Assembly: GCA_016271365.2 (NCBI GenBank)
Contig: CM057454.1
Coordinates: 693,795,501-693,859,500 of the forward strand
Direction: 5' to 3'
Length of the DNA: 64,000 bases
DNA from: Neoceratodus forsteri
Lineage: Eukaryota > Chordata > Ceratodontiformes > Ceratodontidae
Shown here piece by piece: positions 33,900 to 45,599 of this stretch (positions are counted from its first letter, which is position 1; each line of letters begins with the position of its first letter). Both the position numbers and the translations under genes were made by a program. The notes under the pieces are model-generated. The model was not told the DNA's origin and searched no databases. It worked only from the letters and a program-made list of their open reading frames with translations.

Positions 33900-34190
33900 C
33901 ATGTTTTGCTTGGCCCATCAACTTGGCACACAGATGGGATGGGATGCAAGGCAATCAAGAGCCATACCAGGCAATTATCCATTGAAGGGGAGGCAAGTTC
34001 ATTGGAGGTAGGACAGCCAAAACAGGTCCATGTCAGGGCATGATCCATAGAGGAGGGGTAAGACAATGTCAAACCTGGATCCATGCAGGGTGGGATTATG
34101 TAGTCCAATATCTGTTTGGGAAAAAGGCAGGTCAATATCATGGGGGGTGGGGCAGGATGTGACCAGGAGTTATGGAGAAGGGGCATGGGT
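33900..34190 (+). repeat. Degenerate GGATCCATG minisatellite, block 1
   Basis: Units of roughly 35-45 bp share GATCCAT(A/G)-AGG words, for example TGATCCATAGAGGAGG and GGATCCATGCAGGG, with GGCAGG/GGTAGGAC linkers. Confidence 0.5.
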
Positions 34191-34462
34191 GAAAATAGAA
34201 GAATAAGAACCAGAATGTAAGGTGTTCCAAAATACTGAATGCAAGGGATGGGATAGCCTACTATGCTAGTTTCCTAGTGTGATACTCCTGTAGAAGATGT
34301 ACAACTAAAAATTATACAATGGTATGTGAAAATCATGCAACCTCATTGGTTAAAAAACATGTCACATGACCGTTGGTAAATCCTGCATTACCCACAGCTG
34401 AGGCATGGGATTTATGAGAAAACGTAATTAATCACATTTTAAATTTATTTTACACATAGGTT

Positions 34463-34624
34463 CATTATATAATCACAATAAGGCACTCCAGGGTGTGAGT
34501 GACTGGGTGATTAACCCACTTCTTGTGTGGTTAAGTCACTCAGCTGCATCTCGTGACACACCTCACAAGGCGTGGGTAAATCCCCAATAACCCACACCCT
34601 GTTGTGCCTTATTGCTTAAATAAT
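34463..34624. repeat. ~160-bp palindromic element
   Basis: The two halves are reverse complements with roughly 65-base arms. AATAAGGCACTCCAGGGTGT on the left pairs with ACACCCTGTTGTGCCTTATT on the right, and GATTAACCCAC pairs with GTGGGTAAATC. It is non-coding and MITE-like; no clear target duplication is visible. Confidence 0.75.
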
Positions 34625-34924
34625 GAGAGGTGTGGGGGCAGACCCTGTCATGTAACAAAAAAACCTAAATAGTTGGTTTTGCTAAGAATGGTGGGATTTC
34701 TCTCCCTCACCCACACACACAGTTTTTTAATATAAAGAGTAGCATGTTTGATAACGATACATAACTACTGCTACAGCACAGTGTGGGCAACTGCCGATAA
34801 AATAGGCAGATAGGTTGCGTTTCATTAAGCTTCATAAAAAAGGGGGCCCTTAGTCTTCCACTTATGCAGCCTGCATACCATTGCATAAGCAGAGTTCCTT
34901 AGCCTACTCCACAGCATGTAAGAC

Positions 34925-35290
34925 AGGCCTACATCAGGCATGGAGCATTTGGGTCAGCAGGCTGTGACCACATTCATGAGATCCCTGTGTGGTGGGGGCA
35001 GGATCCATTGGGGGAAAGGAAGACCAGGATCCATGAGGGTGGCAGGCAGGCCACAGGTAAGATAGTTCCACCTCAGAGTTACAGACATTGCGGAAGAGTT
35101 AGAGTACATGGTGGGGGGGAGGGGAACAGGCATGACATTACAATGTCAGGCCAGGGCCTGGATCCATGGATGAGGGCATGTATTAAAAACCCATATCAGG
35201 CCAGTAATCATGTGGGGCAAATTATTGCCAGGTCAGGATCCTTTGGAGGATGTAGGATGTGAACACATAGAACAGGAGTCATGTGGGTGG
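34925..35290 (+). repeat. Degenerate GGATCCATG minisatellite, block 2
   Basis: The words AGGATCCATTGGGGG, AGGATCCATGAGGGTGG, TGGATCCATGGATGAGGG and AGGATCCTTTGGAGG recur, with GCAGGCCA-type linkers. It is probably the same family as block 1 at 33.9 kb. Confidence 0.5.
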
Positions 35291-35724
35291 GAGTAGGCAG
35301 TCAATTATATAGATGGATAAAAAAGAGACATACTAACATTTCCTTTTGTCAAGTGTGTTTATTTCTGTTCTTAATATAAAAATCTGTGCATTTTTAACAT
35401 TCTGACAGGGACCCATGTAACTTTTATCCCTAGTTTTACAAGGTGGTAGTATTTTAGTTTGCCTGGTAGTATTTCTCAGTATGGTCACTGTACTGGTGTA
35501 CGTTTGAGTTTCATAACTGTTTGGCCACATCACTACTACAAATAGTTGCATTTTCCTCTCTCACACAGCACTTCAGTTGGTTCAAAGCACATTACTGCAT
35601 GGATGACTACAGACCTCTACCAGACTATATATCCCTGCATACAAGACACCCCCTCTAACAGTTTCATGATCTGACACAGATGCCACATGAGCAGACAATT
35701 GTTTCATTTCTTCCTACAATCTCA
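35291..35724. other. Non-coding stretch
   Basis: No gene or clear repeat is recognised. Confidence 0.4.
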
Positions 35725-35900
35725 GCTTGCATACTGGGTGACTGAGCAAGTCACTTAGCCTCCCATAAAAACAGGCACATGAGTCTGATGGTCATACTGG
35801 TTACAAAAGAACACAGACCCCACACACCAGCAGACCTGGGTTTGATTCCCACAACCTCCACTTCTTGCATACTGTGTGACTCTGAACAAGTCTGTGACAA
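35725..35900 (+). repeat. CORE-SINE (MIR-like) fragments, two pieces
   Basis: The first piece (about 35730-35770) reads GAGCAAGTCACTTAGCCTCC, the conserved CORE-SINE word. The second (about 35838-35900) has a box-B-like GGTTTGATTCCCAC from a tRNA-type promoter, then TGTGTGACTCTGAACAAGTC, the same core again. Order and wording match the MIR/CORE-SINE layout known from vertebrates. Confidence 0.55.
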
Positions 35901-36165
35901 TGATCAACATAGAATGCTGGTTAACAAGATGGGTAGTCAGGCCACAGGGCACAAGCTGATAAACTGGGTTACAAACTGTCTGATGGACAGGAGGCAAAGG
36001 GGTGGTGATAATGGGATCCACTCAGGTGAGAGGGTGGTAATCAGCTGGGTACATCAGGTACCAGTCCTGTCAAATGTCTTCATTACAGACATTGCAGAAG
36101 AGTTAGAAGGAAAGGTCTGTCTGCCTGTTTGCAGATGACATCAAAATCTATTTCTTTTACTGGAG
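35900..36165 (+). pseudogene. CR1 reverse transcriptase fragment, copy F
   Basis: It reads GHKLINWVTNCLMDRRQRG, then VISWVHQVPVLSNVFITDI where family members have a GVPQGS..GP motif, then EELEGKVCL. A frameshift follows, after which LFADDIKIYF gives the catalytic box. The rest of the LINE is missing on both sides. Confidence 0.78.
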
Positions 36166-36227
36166 AAACCTCTAGTTATACACCTCACTACCTCCATCTT
36201 ATACTTGATTCCTTGTTCAGTAACCAT

Positions 36228-36262
36228 CAAACATTCAGCACTGACAAATGCTTGTTTATAAT
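36228..36262 (-). repeat. Terminal fragment of the composite repeat
   Basis: The minus strand reads AAACAAGCATTTGTCAGTGC and then TGAATGTTTG, matching the termini at 6425, 53383 and 61846. Confidence 0.6.
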
Positions 36263-37507
36263 AGCAATGATGCATGACCAGGGGTTAGAGTATAAATCAG
36301 TTACTCACCTTCTAGGGGAACTATGGCACTCGAATGTGCCTTGTACAATGCATCCTTAAGATGTGGTTAACAGACAGTCAATATAACCCCTATTCATGCC
36401 TTATTTTTTAATTTTTGGTGCTTTCCATAGATTGTTATGGTCACACAGACTTTGGCAAGGTAGTTTATGTGGCTTTCTGATATGGTGCCCACTCCTTCAT
36501 AAATCTGAGTGCTCTCATGTATGCCCTTAAAAGTCTCACAAAACCAGCTCCATCACTACAAATTGTATTAGTTGTTTAATGCTTTACCTGAAAGTTTAAG
36601 TCTTAAATAATCGTTGCAGACATCCGGTGACCCAAAGGGCATAAAAGAGGATATTTCAAAGAAAGTATCCAGCAGTCTGACCAACGGAATTGCATGCAGA
36701 CGCATAATCAACATTGTTCTGTGTCATTGTAATCAATGCACAGCCATTGACTGCTATATCCTGTGAGGCAGCCAAAGAAATCTGAACATGAAAACAAGTG
36801 AAAGAAACAATATCTGGGATAATACTTAAGTCATAGTCAAATGAAGAGTCCACTTTAGTTGACAAATACAGCATGAAAACCTAATAATGTTCTGCGATGG
36901 CACCAGCCAGGATTTCCAACGTACAAATCCCTTGAAATACATAGCATACATTGGATGTGCTCAGAGTATCTTAAGAGTAATGGTCAGGATACATATCTGA
37001 TGAAAGACTGATATGTGTAATTAGAATTATTTCATGGTAACTGCCATAATCCTGTAATAGTGGTTATCTGTAATACACTTCCAGTTCTCAAAGACAATTT
37101 TGTGCATCCTCTTTCACCTCCTTGAAATATAGATGCTGTGTTTGTTGGCAGTTTTGTTTATGCATGAGTGATGCTGACCTAGTTTGTTGTGAATCTTTTT
37201 ATCATGTTGGACTTTAAACCTATGCACTTCATTCAATCTGGAAAAAAAATAAAAGAACACTAAAACAACATGTTTGCTTAGTTCAACATCACTATTAAGA
37301 GTGTTTTCTAATCCACCCAATCATCTGTACACCAAAACATTTCTTTCACCTTTTCTAAATAACTGTAGTCATGGATGTGAGATTACTGACCCCATATACC
37401 TGTTACCATTTTTCTGTCGGCAATTTCGTATGTTTGTATGTATGTTATTAACCTAACTTTTCAACACTAATAAACATATGTTGTTGATCAAATTACATCT
37501 GTTGAAA
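36263..37507. other. Non-coding stretch
   Basis: No gene is seen. A minus-strand open frame (37320-37114) has no recognised domain. Confidence 0.4.
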
Positions 37508-37561
37508 ATGCCGAAGAGTTGCTGTGCATACAGTTGTAATGCCATTCTTAACAAATTCTGA
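37508..37561 (+). pseudogene. Possible THAP zinc-finger start, truncated
   Basis: The frame from the ATG reads MPKSCCAYSCNAILNKF and then a TGA stop. The M-P-K-x-C-C-A-x-x-C start is characteristic of THAP DNA-binding domains, which P-element/THAP9 transposases carry at the N-terminus. The rest of the C2CH finger is not recognisable downstream. It could be exon 1 of the transposase relic 18 kb downstream, another THAP-family scrap, or chance. Confidence 0.35.
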
Positions 37562-38310
37562 TCAGATCCTCCAAGGATGCATAATGAAGTTAATGGAGTT
37601 GTGTGGAATTGTTAAGGAGGCATGGAGAAGCAACACAATGATTTGTAAGTAGTAAGATTTGTTTTAGTTTCTGTTCTAAGGAAGGCATACACATTGTTAG
37701 GAAAATATATGGAGGTGTACATTTTAATGGAAGGAATAGTAAGCAATATAGGTTTACAAGAGAACCCCAGAGCAAATGCCACTGAGGTATGTGTTGTCCT
37801 TGAGGATATTGTCCATACAGCCAAATTTTAAAGAAAACACAATTGCACATACCCCAATAATGCAAAGCTTCATGGGAAAAATATGCAACTCCCCATGATG
37901 TTACAGAAGGTGGCACTACATGAAAAAGTATTGGCTGGCATATGTTCAGCTTTGGGATTATTTACACATTTTTTTTTTTTTAGAGAAACAAGGTTTTTGT
38001 CCATGAGGTGATGTAAGTTATATTTAAGCAATGTGTTGATGTCAGGCAGTCAGGTGTAATGATGGACTGTTAGCAAAGAAAATGTGATTGTAACTTTCAG
38101 AGGGGTCGCTCTGGATAAGGTTAAGGTAGTTATGCTTGTGATAATGGGAATATTAGAAAAGTATGAGGTCTATGCAGAAGTGGAGTACAAATATGCAGAG
38201 TTTCATAAGTATGTTCTCAGGATGCAAGCAAATGTGATATGCAGCTTTGTTTTACAAATAGGTAAAAATAGCAATACATGCAGTTGATAGAAAAATAGAT
38301 AATTACATAG
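37562..38310. other. Non-coding stretch
   Basis: No gene is recognised. A T run lies at 37970-37981. The 37916-37590 minus-strand frame has no known domain. Confidence 0.4.
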
Positions 38311-38320
38311 ACAGACAGAC

Positions 38321-38384
<64 letters not shown>

Positions 38385-38411
38385 GGATAGATGGATGGAT
38401 GGATAGATAGC

Positions 38412-38479
<68 letters not shown>

Positions 38480-38480
38480 G
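38311..38480 (+). repeat. (GATA)n microsatellite, ~170 bp
   Basis: Long GATA/TAGA tetranucleotide array with GATG variants at 38381-38405 and a GA-rich end. The minus-strand frame through it reads as LSIY repeats and is not a gene. Confidence 0.98.
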
Positions 38481-38489
38481 AGAGAGACA

Positions 38490-40890
38490 GACAAGCAGGC
38501 AGAATAGAAATGGCAGTGGAGTATTGAAGTGACACCAACCCCACCCCTCCCTGCAGAGCTAGACAGGCATTCGAATGTGCCTTTGGGTCCTCACCCATAA
38601 CGCTCAAGCCATTTCACCTCACCCTACCCTGCAGACACAGACAAGCATCAAGGTGTGCCTTGGGGTATTTGAGCTATACACTCACACCATTCCATAAGGA
38701 AATATGCTGAAATGGGTGCAGTATAGGAGAATGGAGTGAACTTTGGAGCTGAAGAGTCAAAGACACACCTCGATAACTGTCACTGACTGCAGAGTAGGGA
38801 TGGGGGTGGAATGGCTTGAGCATACTGCTGACTATCCAAAGTCACACCCTGATGCTTGTCAGTCCCTACAGGGCAGGGTGTTATGGTCAGAAACCCTAAT
38901 GCCCTGGGTGTTTCTTGGTATTTTCAGTCCACGTTGTCAACATGGGCTTTTTGTGACCCCACCGTATGAACAGTGACACTATCAGTTCATTAGCTGAAAG
39001 GTGATTTTGAACAGTGACTGTGCCATTTGGTGCCACAGGTGCAAAAACACATTTTGAATAGGATGTAAAAAATGACAGCCATACTGTTCATGAGGAGGTG
39101 TAAAAAAATGGTAATGTTGAAAATCTGGAATGAAAATGTAAAAATATTGATGAAGTCATGAGCTTGCTTAGAAGCTGCCCAACACACACCCATAATGTAA
39201 TTATTTTGGGGATTTGTTACACCAGATTTTCAACATAGGCATTTTGGGACCTTCGCTCATGAACAGTGGCACTGTGATTTTTTTTTAATCTGACCCAAAC
39301 ATTTATTTCACACAGCAACTGCTCCCATTGTGTGCTAGATGTGCAAAACCACATTTTGGGCAGGATGTAAAAAAGATGACAGCTGTACTGTTCATAAGGA
39401 GGTGTGCAAAAATGGCAATGTTGAAAATCTGGAGTAAAAATATTAAAAATTTTCGAAGTTATAAGTGTGTGTGGAAACTGCACAATGTACACTCATAACA
39501 TAGTCATTTTGTGGAATTTTTTCACCAAATTTTCAACATATGCATTTTGGGACCTCCACTCATGAACAGTGTCACTGTGATTTTCTGAATCTGTCCCAAA
39601 CATTGATTTCCCACAATGACCATGCCATTGTGTGCCAGATGTGTGAAAACACATTTTGGGCAGGATGTGAAAAATTACATCTGTACTGTTCATAAGGGGG
39701 TGTGAAAAAATGGCAATGTTGAAAATCTGGAGTGAGAATATAAAAAATTCTTGAAGTTATGAGTGAGGGTGGAAAGTGCACAATGCATCCTCATAACACA
39801 TTAATTTTTTTGGATTGTTTCACCAAATTTGCAACATAGGCTTTTTGGGAGCCCTCCTCATGAACAGTGACATTGTTGTTTTGTTAATCGGCCCCAAAAG
39901 GTGATTCCACGAAGTAACTGCAAAATCACCTTTTGGGACCGAATAATGACATGACAGTGACTGAATTCATGAGGTGGGGTCCCAAAAAAAACATGTTGAA
40001 AATGTGGTGCTGAAAGTCACAAAACTGGCTGAGATATCCACCTAAGTTGAAAAAAAAATATTTACTGTATGCCATTATATAGCTTACCGACACATCTTCA
40101 GTTCGTGGTCAGCTATGAGTAGTGCAGACACGTTCTGTCTCCACTGAAGATCATTATGCCAGGCTCCGGAGGTAAGTATGGGGTGAGGGTGGGTGAGGAG
40201 GTGGGCTGCGCAGAGGGTGGGTGCAGGTTGGGGAAGGGGCACCACAGACAATGAGGGACCATTTTCTTGTTCACAGGTTAAACAAAATTGTGGAAAGGTT
40301 TTCTTTGTTACAGGGACATCTGGCACACTGGGGGTGGACTCCCAGCATGCCACCTAGGTGTTTTGTGGGAGGAACTGGAGTCAACAGGGATTGGGAACCG
40401 CATTGGCAAAGAAGAAAGGGTATTTATAGGGGGCATGAAGCTGAGGGGGATGGGGCTCCCCCTCTGCAGACAAATGATTGGAGAGGGGAACCATTATGCT
40501 GATGGGGATTGGGTTCCACTGTCAGCAAATGAACTGGGGAGGGGGCATGCCTACAGGGGGATTGGGCACCCCAGATATCAGCTTTCTGGGAACTAGAGGT
40601 AGATGTCGACAGTGACAGCTACCATGTTTATTGAAATGTTACACCAGGCAGGGCACACCCTGCAATGAGGGGGTGCTCCCTCATTGCAATGGCAAAATTC
40701 TGTCAAGTTGGTGGCACACTTTTGCACTGCTGTCATAGACAGCATGCTCTTTTATTGTTGCAACAGAGACAAGCCCCACAAAGCAGTGGGGGCATTGGCC
40801 ACAACCCAACACATCCACAAACTGCTACTCCAGAAAGTTGTCATATGTTTCTTGCACATGCACGCAAGTAAACATAAAAAGCATGCCTAA
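38490..40890 (+). repeat. Composite repeat family, copy 2
   Basis: The order is: ~70-bp units around CCCTGCAGAGCTAGACAGGC (38.55 and 38.63 kb, with related sequence at 38.87 kb); three ~299-bp subrepeats; a near-palindrome centred on about 39920 (CCAAAAGGTGATT / AATCACCTTTTGG); then a GC-rich segment with intron-like GT...AG signals; then an end with CGCAAGTAAACATAAAA near 40864. Copy 1 has the same order in reverse. The terminal AAACAAGCATTTG segment is absent here, with the GATA array in its place. Confidence 0.65.
39040..39810 (+). repeat. ~299-bp subrepeats in composite copy 2
   Basis: The landmark ACACATTTTGGGCAGGATGT (first unit diverged) lies near 39052, 39350 and 39650, spaced about 298 and 300 bases. 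Units also share GACCTCCACTCATGAACAGT and ATGTTGAAAATCTGGAG. Confidence 0.8.
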
Positions 40891-40984
40891 AATACAACAT
40901 AGCATGATCAGTCTCTGCAGTCCTGTAACTGCCAGAGGTTGGCAGCTCTACTGAGAACTTCTTTTTTGGTCTGCTGCCAAGTGT

Positions 40985-41009
40985 GTAAAATTAATAACAC
41001 TGCAGGAGC

Positions 41010-41064
<55 letters not shown>

Positions 41065-42095
41065 AGAGGGAAGGAAGGACTCTTCAGGCAGCTGAGCCTT
41101 TCCAGTGTACAAACTTTTGACTGTGATGATTAATTTCACTGTTGCAGTATATGCTAGCACAATAACAAACACAAGGGGAAAAAAGCAGTACAGTAAGTAA
41201 CCCAATACTGTATCCTGAAAATTATAACAATTTCTCCATGTCCATGTTTTATGCTTATATTGACTGTTGCCTGCTTTCAATGCTTAGTAGTCATTGTGGC
41301 CATTGACACAGGGAAGTCACTGATCTGTGCAATAGGTTATACATGTTAGGTTGTACCTTGACTTTAAACCTCAAGGTACTTTTTTTTGTCAGAGGGTACC
41401 CCCCCACACACACACACTGAGTGCAGGTCTGGTTACTCATTAGTGTTCCAATATGCTTCGTTCACATTGAAGTTTAATAATAATGTCTGTAGTTTGTTTG
41501 TAGATTTCATTTCTGTGACCTATGCAGTGTTCAGATATGCTTCACTCACACAACAAACTAATAATAATGTGAATATTGACCTTTCCATAAGCCTGTGATC
41601 TGATCATATATACAAATGCAAATACATGTGGAGGCTTAATGTCATAGATCAGCCCTAGCTCAGGGTACTTAATAAATAAAGATCCACAATAATGTTTCAT
41701 AGATATTTCCTCTATTTAATGGTCAAAGCAAGCACTACATTCCCCACTGGCCAGGGAAAGATCATTGTGGAGAGCATTTCCCTGGCCCAGTTGGGCATGT
41801 AATGTTTGCTGTGATCATTACATGGAGAAAATGTCTAGTAAACATTATCATGGACCTTTCATTTATTAAGTATCCTTTGCTATGGTTGTACCTTGACTTT
41901 AAACCTCCAGGTACTGTTGTTTTGTTAAAGGGTTCCCCCTCCCCCACTGAGTGTAGGTCTGTTAACTCATTAGTGTTCAGGTATGCTTCACTCACACTGA
42001 AGTTTAATAATAATGTTCATACTGTGTTTGTAGATATAATTTCTGTGACTTACACAGTGTTCAGATATACTTCACTCATACAACACAGTAATAAA
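40985..42095 (+). repeat. Tandem segmental duplication, copy A
   Basis: It shares a block running from a TG microsatellite, through GAAGGAAGGACTCT and CCATGTTTTATGCTTATATT, to TTGTACCTTGACTTTAAACC, with the copy at 43060-44120. Offset is about 2.03-2.05 kb at several landmarks (41350/43400, 41700/43735, 41885/43915). No coding sequence. Confidence 0.8.
41012..41063. repeat. (TG)n microsatellite
   Basis: Run of about 26 TG dinucleotides inside duplication copy A. Confidence 0.97.
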
Positions 42096-43059
42096 TTATT
42101 TTATATAAAGTTTCTTTTCCTACAGACTCCATCCTCTTCTTCTGCCCATGACATTATCATACTCTATATATTAAACTTCAACGCACAAAATCTGTTCATA
42201 TGCTAAATTCCCCAAGTCTTCAGTCACTGCACACAATAATGGTAAATGTCAGGTGCCAGGATCTATAGAAAAATTGCCAGACTTTCTGTCTGAGATGCAA
42301 ATGACTTTAAATTCCTTTCCCAATAATTCACATTGGGTAACTCTTACATGCCAGTGTCAAATCCACTTTCCATGCAAAGGATACCAACTTAAACAAGGCC
42401 TTTGTTTTTAGTGCCTATACAGTGTTACTCATCATATCACATCCAACATTTGCTTCTGAGGTTGCTGGAGATAAGTAATCTTAAATTATTGCTAAGAAAC
42501 TAAGCCTATATAGTCTTGATCTATGGACTGAAAGCAACTGGCTAATTAACTGGCTACTGCATTATTGCTTCTGATATATCATAACCAAAATATTTCCTTA
42601 TTACATGTATCAACTCAAAATAAGTGACTCTTCTGTGTATTTCCTACCAACTTCTTCACAAATTGGATTATTACAATGATGTCCTTTACAGGACTAACAT
42701 TTCCATTTCTGTACCAACTTCGGTAAGTTTTTTTTTCCTTTTATACCATGCACCCACTGTTATATTTGCTACCTTTTATGTACTGTCATTTTTTAATGTA
42801 CTATAACCTGCACTGATTACGGATCCAAGATATCAAACTTACAGGGCAGCAAAATTAAATCCAAACTCATGTAGTTATTACACATTGGCGATAATTACAT
42901 TTTTATTCATGCATTACTCAGACACATTAATTTCATTATCTAGGTACTTGCAAATGTATTTATAATATTTAAAAACTTTCATAGGACACCTTTACAACCT
43001 CAAGGGCTATAGTCATACTTTAGTAGTTATCTTCATGTAACAGGCACCACACAATGATT
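42096..43059. other. Non-coding stretch between duplicated blocks
   Basis: AT-rich; no coding or repeat signal recognised. Confidence 0.45.
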
Positions 43060-43075
43060 CTCTGGGTTTCTTTGT

Positions 43076-43116
<41 letters not shown>

Positions 43117-44120
43117 GGAAGGACTCTGTAGGCAGCTGAGCCTTTCCAGTGCACAAACATTTGACTGTGATGGTTAATCTCACTGTTGTAGTATATGCTA
43201 GCACAATAGCAAACAAAAGGGGAAAAAAACAGCAGTACAATAAGCAACCCAATACTCTATCCTGAAAATTATAACAATTTCTCCATGCCCATGTTTTATG
43301 CTTATATTGTCTGTTTCCTGCTTTCAATGCTTAGCAGTAATTGTAGCCATTGACACAGGGAGGTCACTGATCTGTGTAAAAGGTTATACACCTTAGGTTG
43401 TACCTTGACTTTAAACCTCCAGGTACTGTTTTTTTTTTTTGTCACAAGGTAACCCCCCCACACTGAGTGCAGGTTTGTTTACTCATTAGTGTTTAGATAT
43501 GCTTCACATACACTGAAGTTTAATAATAATGTTTGTAGTTTGTAGATTTCATTTTTGTGACCTACACAGTGTTCAGATATGCTTCACTCACACAACAGAT
43601 TAATATTTAATTTGGGTCATACTGCCAATTGCATTCTAGATTTCCTTTCTGTGACATAACCAGTGTTCAGGTATGTCACAGATCAACTCTAGCTCATGTT
43701 ACTTAATACATAAAGATCCACAATAATGTTTAATATTTTCTCCATTTAATGATCAAAACAAACACTACATGCCCGACTGGGACAAGGAAAGGTAATTGCA
43801 GAGAGCATTTCCCTGGCCCAGTTGGCATGTAATGTTTGCTGTGACCATTACATGGAGAAAATATCTGGTAAACATTAGTGTAGACCTTCATTTATCAAGT
43901 GCCCTTTGCTATGGTTGTACCTTTACTTTAAACCTCAAGGTACTGCTTTTTTGTTACAGGTTACCCCCCCACCCCGAGTGCAGGTCTGTTTACTCATTAG
44001 TGGTCAGATATGCTTCACTCACACTGAAGTTTAATAATAATGTTCATAGTTTGTTTGTAGATTTAATTTCTGTGACCTACACAGTGTTCAGATATGCCCT
44101 ACTCACACAACAGAGTAAGG
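43060..44120 (+). repeat. Tandem segmental duplication, copy B
   Basis: Second copy of the 40985-42095 block, including its own TG microsatellite (about 43078-43114). Within both copies the segment TTGTACCTTGACTTTAAACC ... TAATAATAATGTT occurs twice (43.4 and 43.9 kb here; 41.35 and 41.88 kb in copy A). Confidence 0.8.
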
Positions 44121-44205
44121 GGTGCTAGCTGCACATTCGAGCAGACTTGATAGACCTCTAGGCCTTTATCTGCTGGCAAATTTCATATGTTCATAGTAAT
44201 AATAA
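44118..44205 (+). repeat. LINE/SINE 3' tail fragment
   Basis: It reads GCAGACTTGATAGACC, then GCCTTTATCTGCTGGCAAAT, then TTCATATGTTCATAG. Same tail as at 4268-4345 on the opposite strand. Confidence 0.6.
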
Positions 44206-44470
44206 TGTGCATAGGTTTTTTTAGACAAATCTAATCATTTTGCAGCTGCGTTCTAATGTGTGTGTGTGTGTGTGTGTGGACTTTTGATTCAATTGCTTGT
44301 GTCTTGCATGGAAGACAGTGCTTGTAGACAAATCTAATCATTTTGCAGCTATGTTCTGCTGTGTGTGTGTGTGTGTGTGTGTGTGTGAGTGTTTTGTGTA
44401 GCAGGCACTGCTTGACTGCTTGTAAACAAATCTAATCATTTTGCAGCTGTGATCATCCACTGGCTAAGTA
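44205..44470 (+). repeat. ~100-bp unit repeated three times with TG runs
   Basis: Each unit has AGACAAATCTAATCATTTTG followed by CAGCT (third unit AAACAAATC), the first two then a TG microsatellite. A partial copy with the same order lies at 51296-51385. Confidence 0.75.
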
Positions 44471-44740
44471 GGCTTTGTGATTGTTTTATGTGATCCAATC
44501 CTTACTTAGTATTTGGTTACATTATTGATGTCTGCTATGGAGGGACTCAAAATGTGCAGGATAGTTTTTTTAGCAAATCCAGAGAAATCACAGAGGCACA
44601 AGACTTGGACATTGGGTGGAGTTTTCCTTTAACTTCTCTCAAGCCAGAGGCAAGCCAAATAAAACACTATGGAGGAGGTTTCAATTTGCCAAAAAGGCTA
44701 TTTAAAGAGATTCTAGCTAATGGCATAATCTTCACATCAG

Positions 44741-44944
44741 TAGGGATGTAAGTTTGTCATGGATAAGGTTTTAATGACTCATTGTTTGTTCATGAAGTCA
44801 TTGGTAAACAGTAGTAAATGTTGTGGCACTGTCATCATTGCTACATTATGATGACACTAGTGAAAGTCATGGAAGTTCTGAATAAAGATCAAACGTCATG
44901 GAATCAATGATGTGTAAGATTGCCATGACAAACTTACATCCCTA
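44741..44944. mobile_element. hAT-like MITE, 204 bp
   Basis: Perfect terminal inverted repeats of at least 22 bp begin TAGGGATGTAAGTTTGTCAT. Flanking 8-mers CACATCAG (44733-44740) and CCCATCAG (44945-44952) match at 7 of 8 positions, fitting an 8-bp target duplication. Terminus and duplication length suit the hAT superfamily. There is no coding capacity. Confidence 0.8.
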
Positions 44945-44952
44945 CCCATCAG

Positions 44953-45410
44953 TGATAGTGCTAGACATACTGTAGCTAGCTTGGCTTGAGGAAGGGTGAA
45001 CATAGTCAGGACCCCTTAGCAATTAAGATGCATATGCAGAAAATAAGTCAAGATGGACTAACTTACCCTAAAACTGTCGAGTCTGCACAATACACAAGGC
45101 TTACAGTGATGAATCTTCATATGGTTTGGCTGGTTTGGGTTCTACTGTTTATAATTCAGGGATGAATAGCTAGGGAAACATTTTTTAATGACTGCCAGAT
45201 GTGGTACAGTGGCAGATGTTTTGCAGAAATTATGTCTATCAGGTATTGTTGCTCAGGAATTTGATCACATTTTCATACAGACACATTACAATTAGGGTAC
45301 CTGATTATCCCTTTGTGAAACACTGCTGCTCTCTGCACTGAAATCACTGTTAGACATGTAGCTGACTTAAATCTTACTAATTCTAGAATTTATTCTAAAC
45401 TTGTATTTAT
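44953..45410. other. Non-coding stretch
   Basis: No gene or repeat is recognised. Confidence 0.4.
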
Positions 45411-45470
45411 TGATATATATATATATATATATATATATAGAAGAGAGAGAGAGAGAGAGAGGGGGGGGGT
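45411..45470. repeat. (AT)n(GA)n(G)n simple repeat
   Basis: AT dinucleotides run from 45413 to about 45438, followed by GA repeats and a G run to about 45468. Confidence 0.95.
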
Positions 45471-45599
45471 GCCTGGTTATGGATTATCCCAATATTTAAT
45501 TTCAGCATTTTAGTGGAAACTTTGCACTCTGATTTTCTTATTCTGAATTTTTTGCAGTATGTTGTCTGTATTTATATTAGTTATGCTGGCATTCCTGGC

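Noticed and set aside
37590..37916. Minus-strand 108-codon frame
   Set aside because: No recognisable domain, a competing frame overlaps it on the same strand, and the sequence is AT-rich with no supporting context.
38203..38607. Minus-strand frame with LSIY repeats
   Set aside because: It is the translation of the GATA microsatellite.
40948..43327. Frames containing TH or VC repeats at the TG microsatellites
   Set aside because: They are translations of dinucleotide repeats; the flanking residues are duplicated non-coding sequence.
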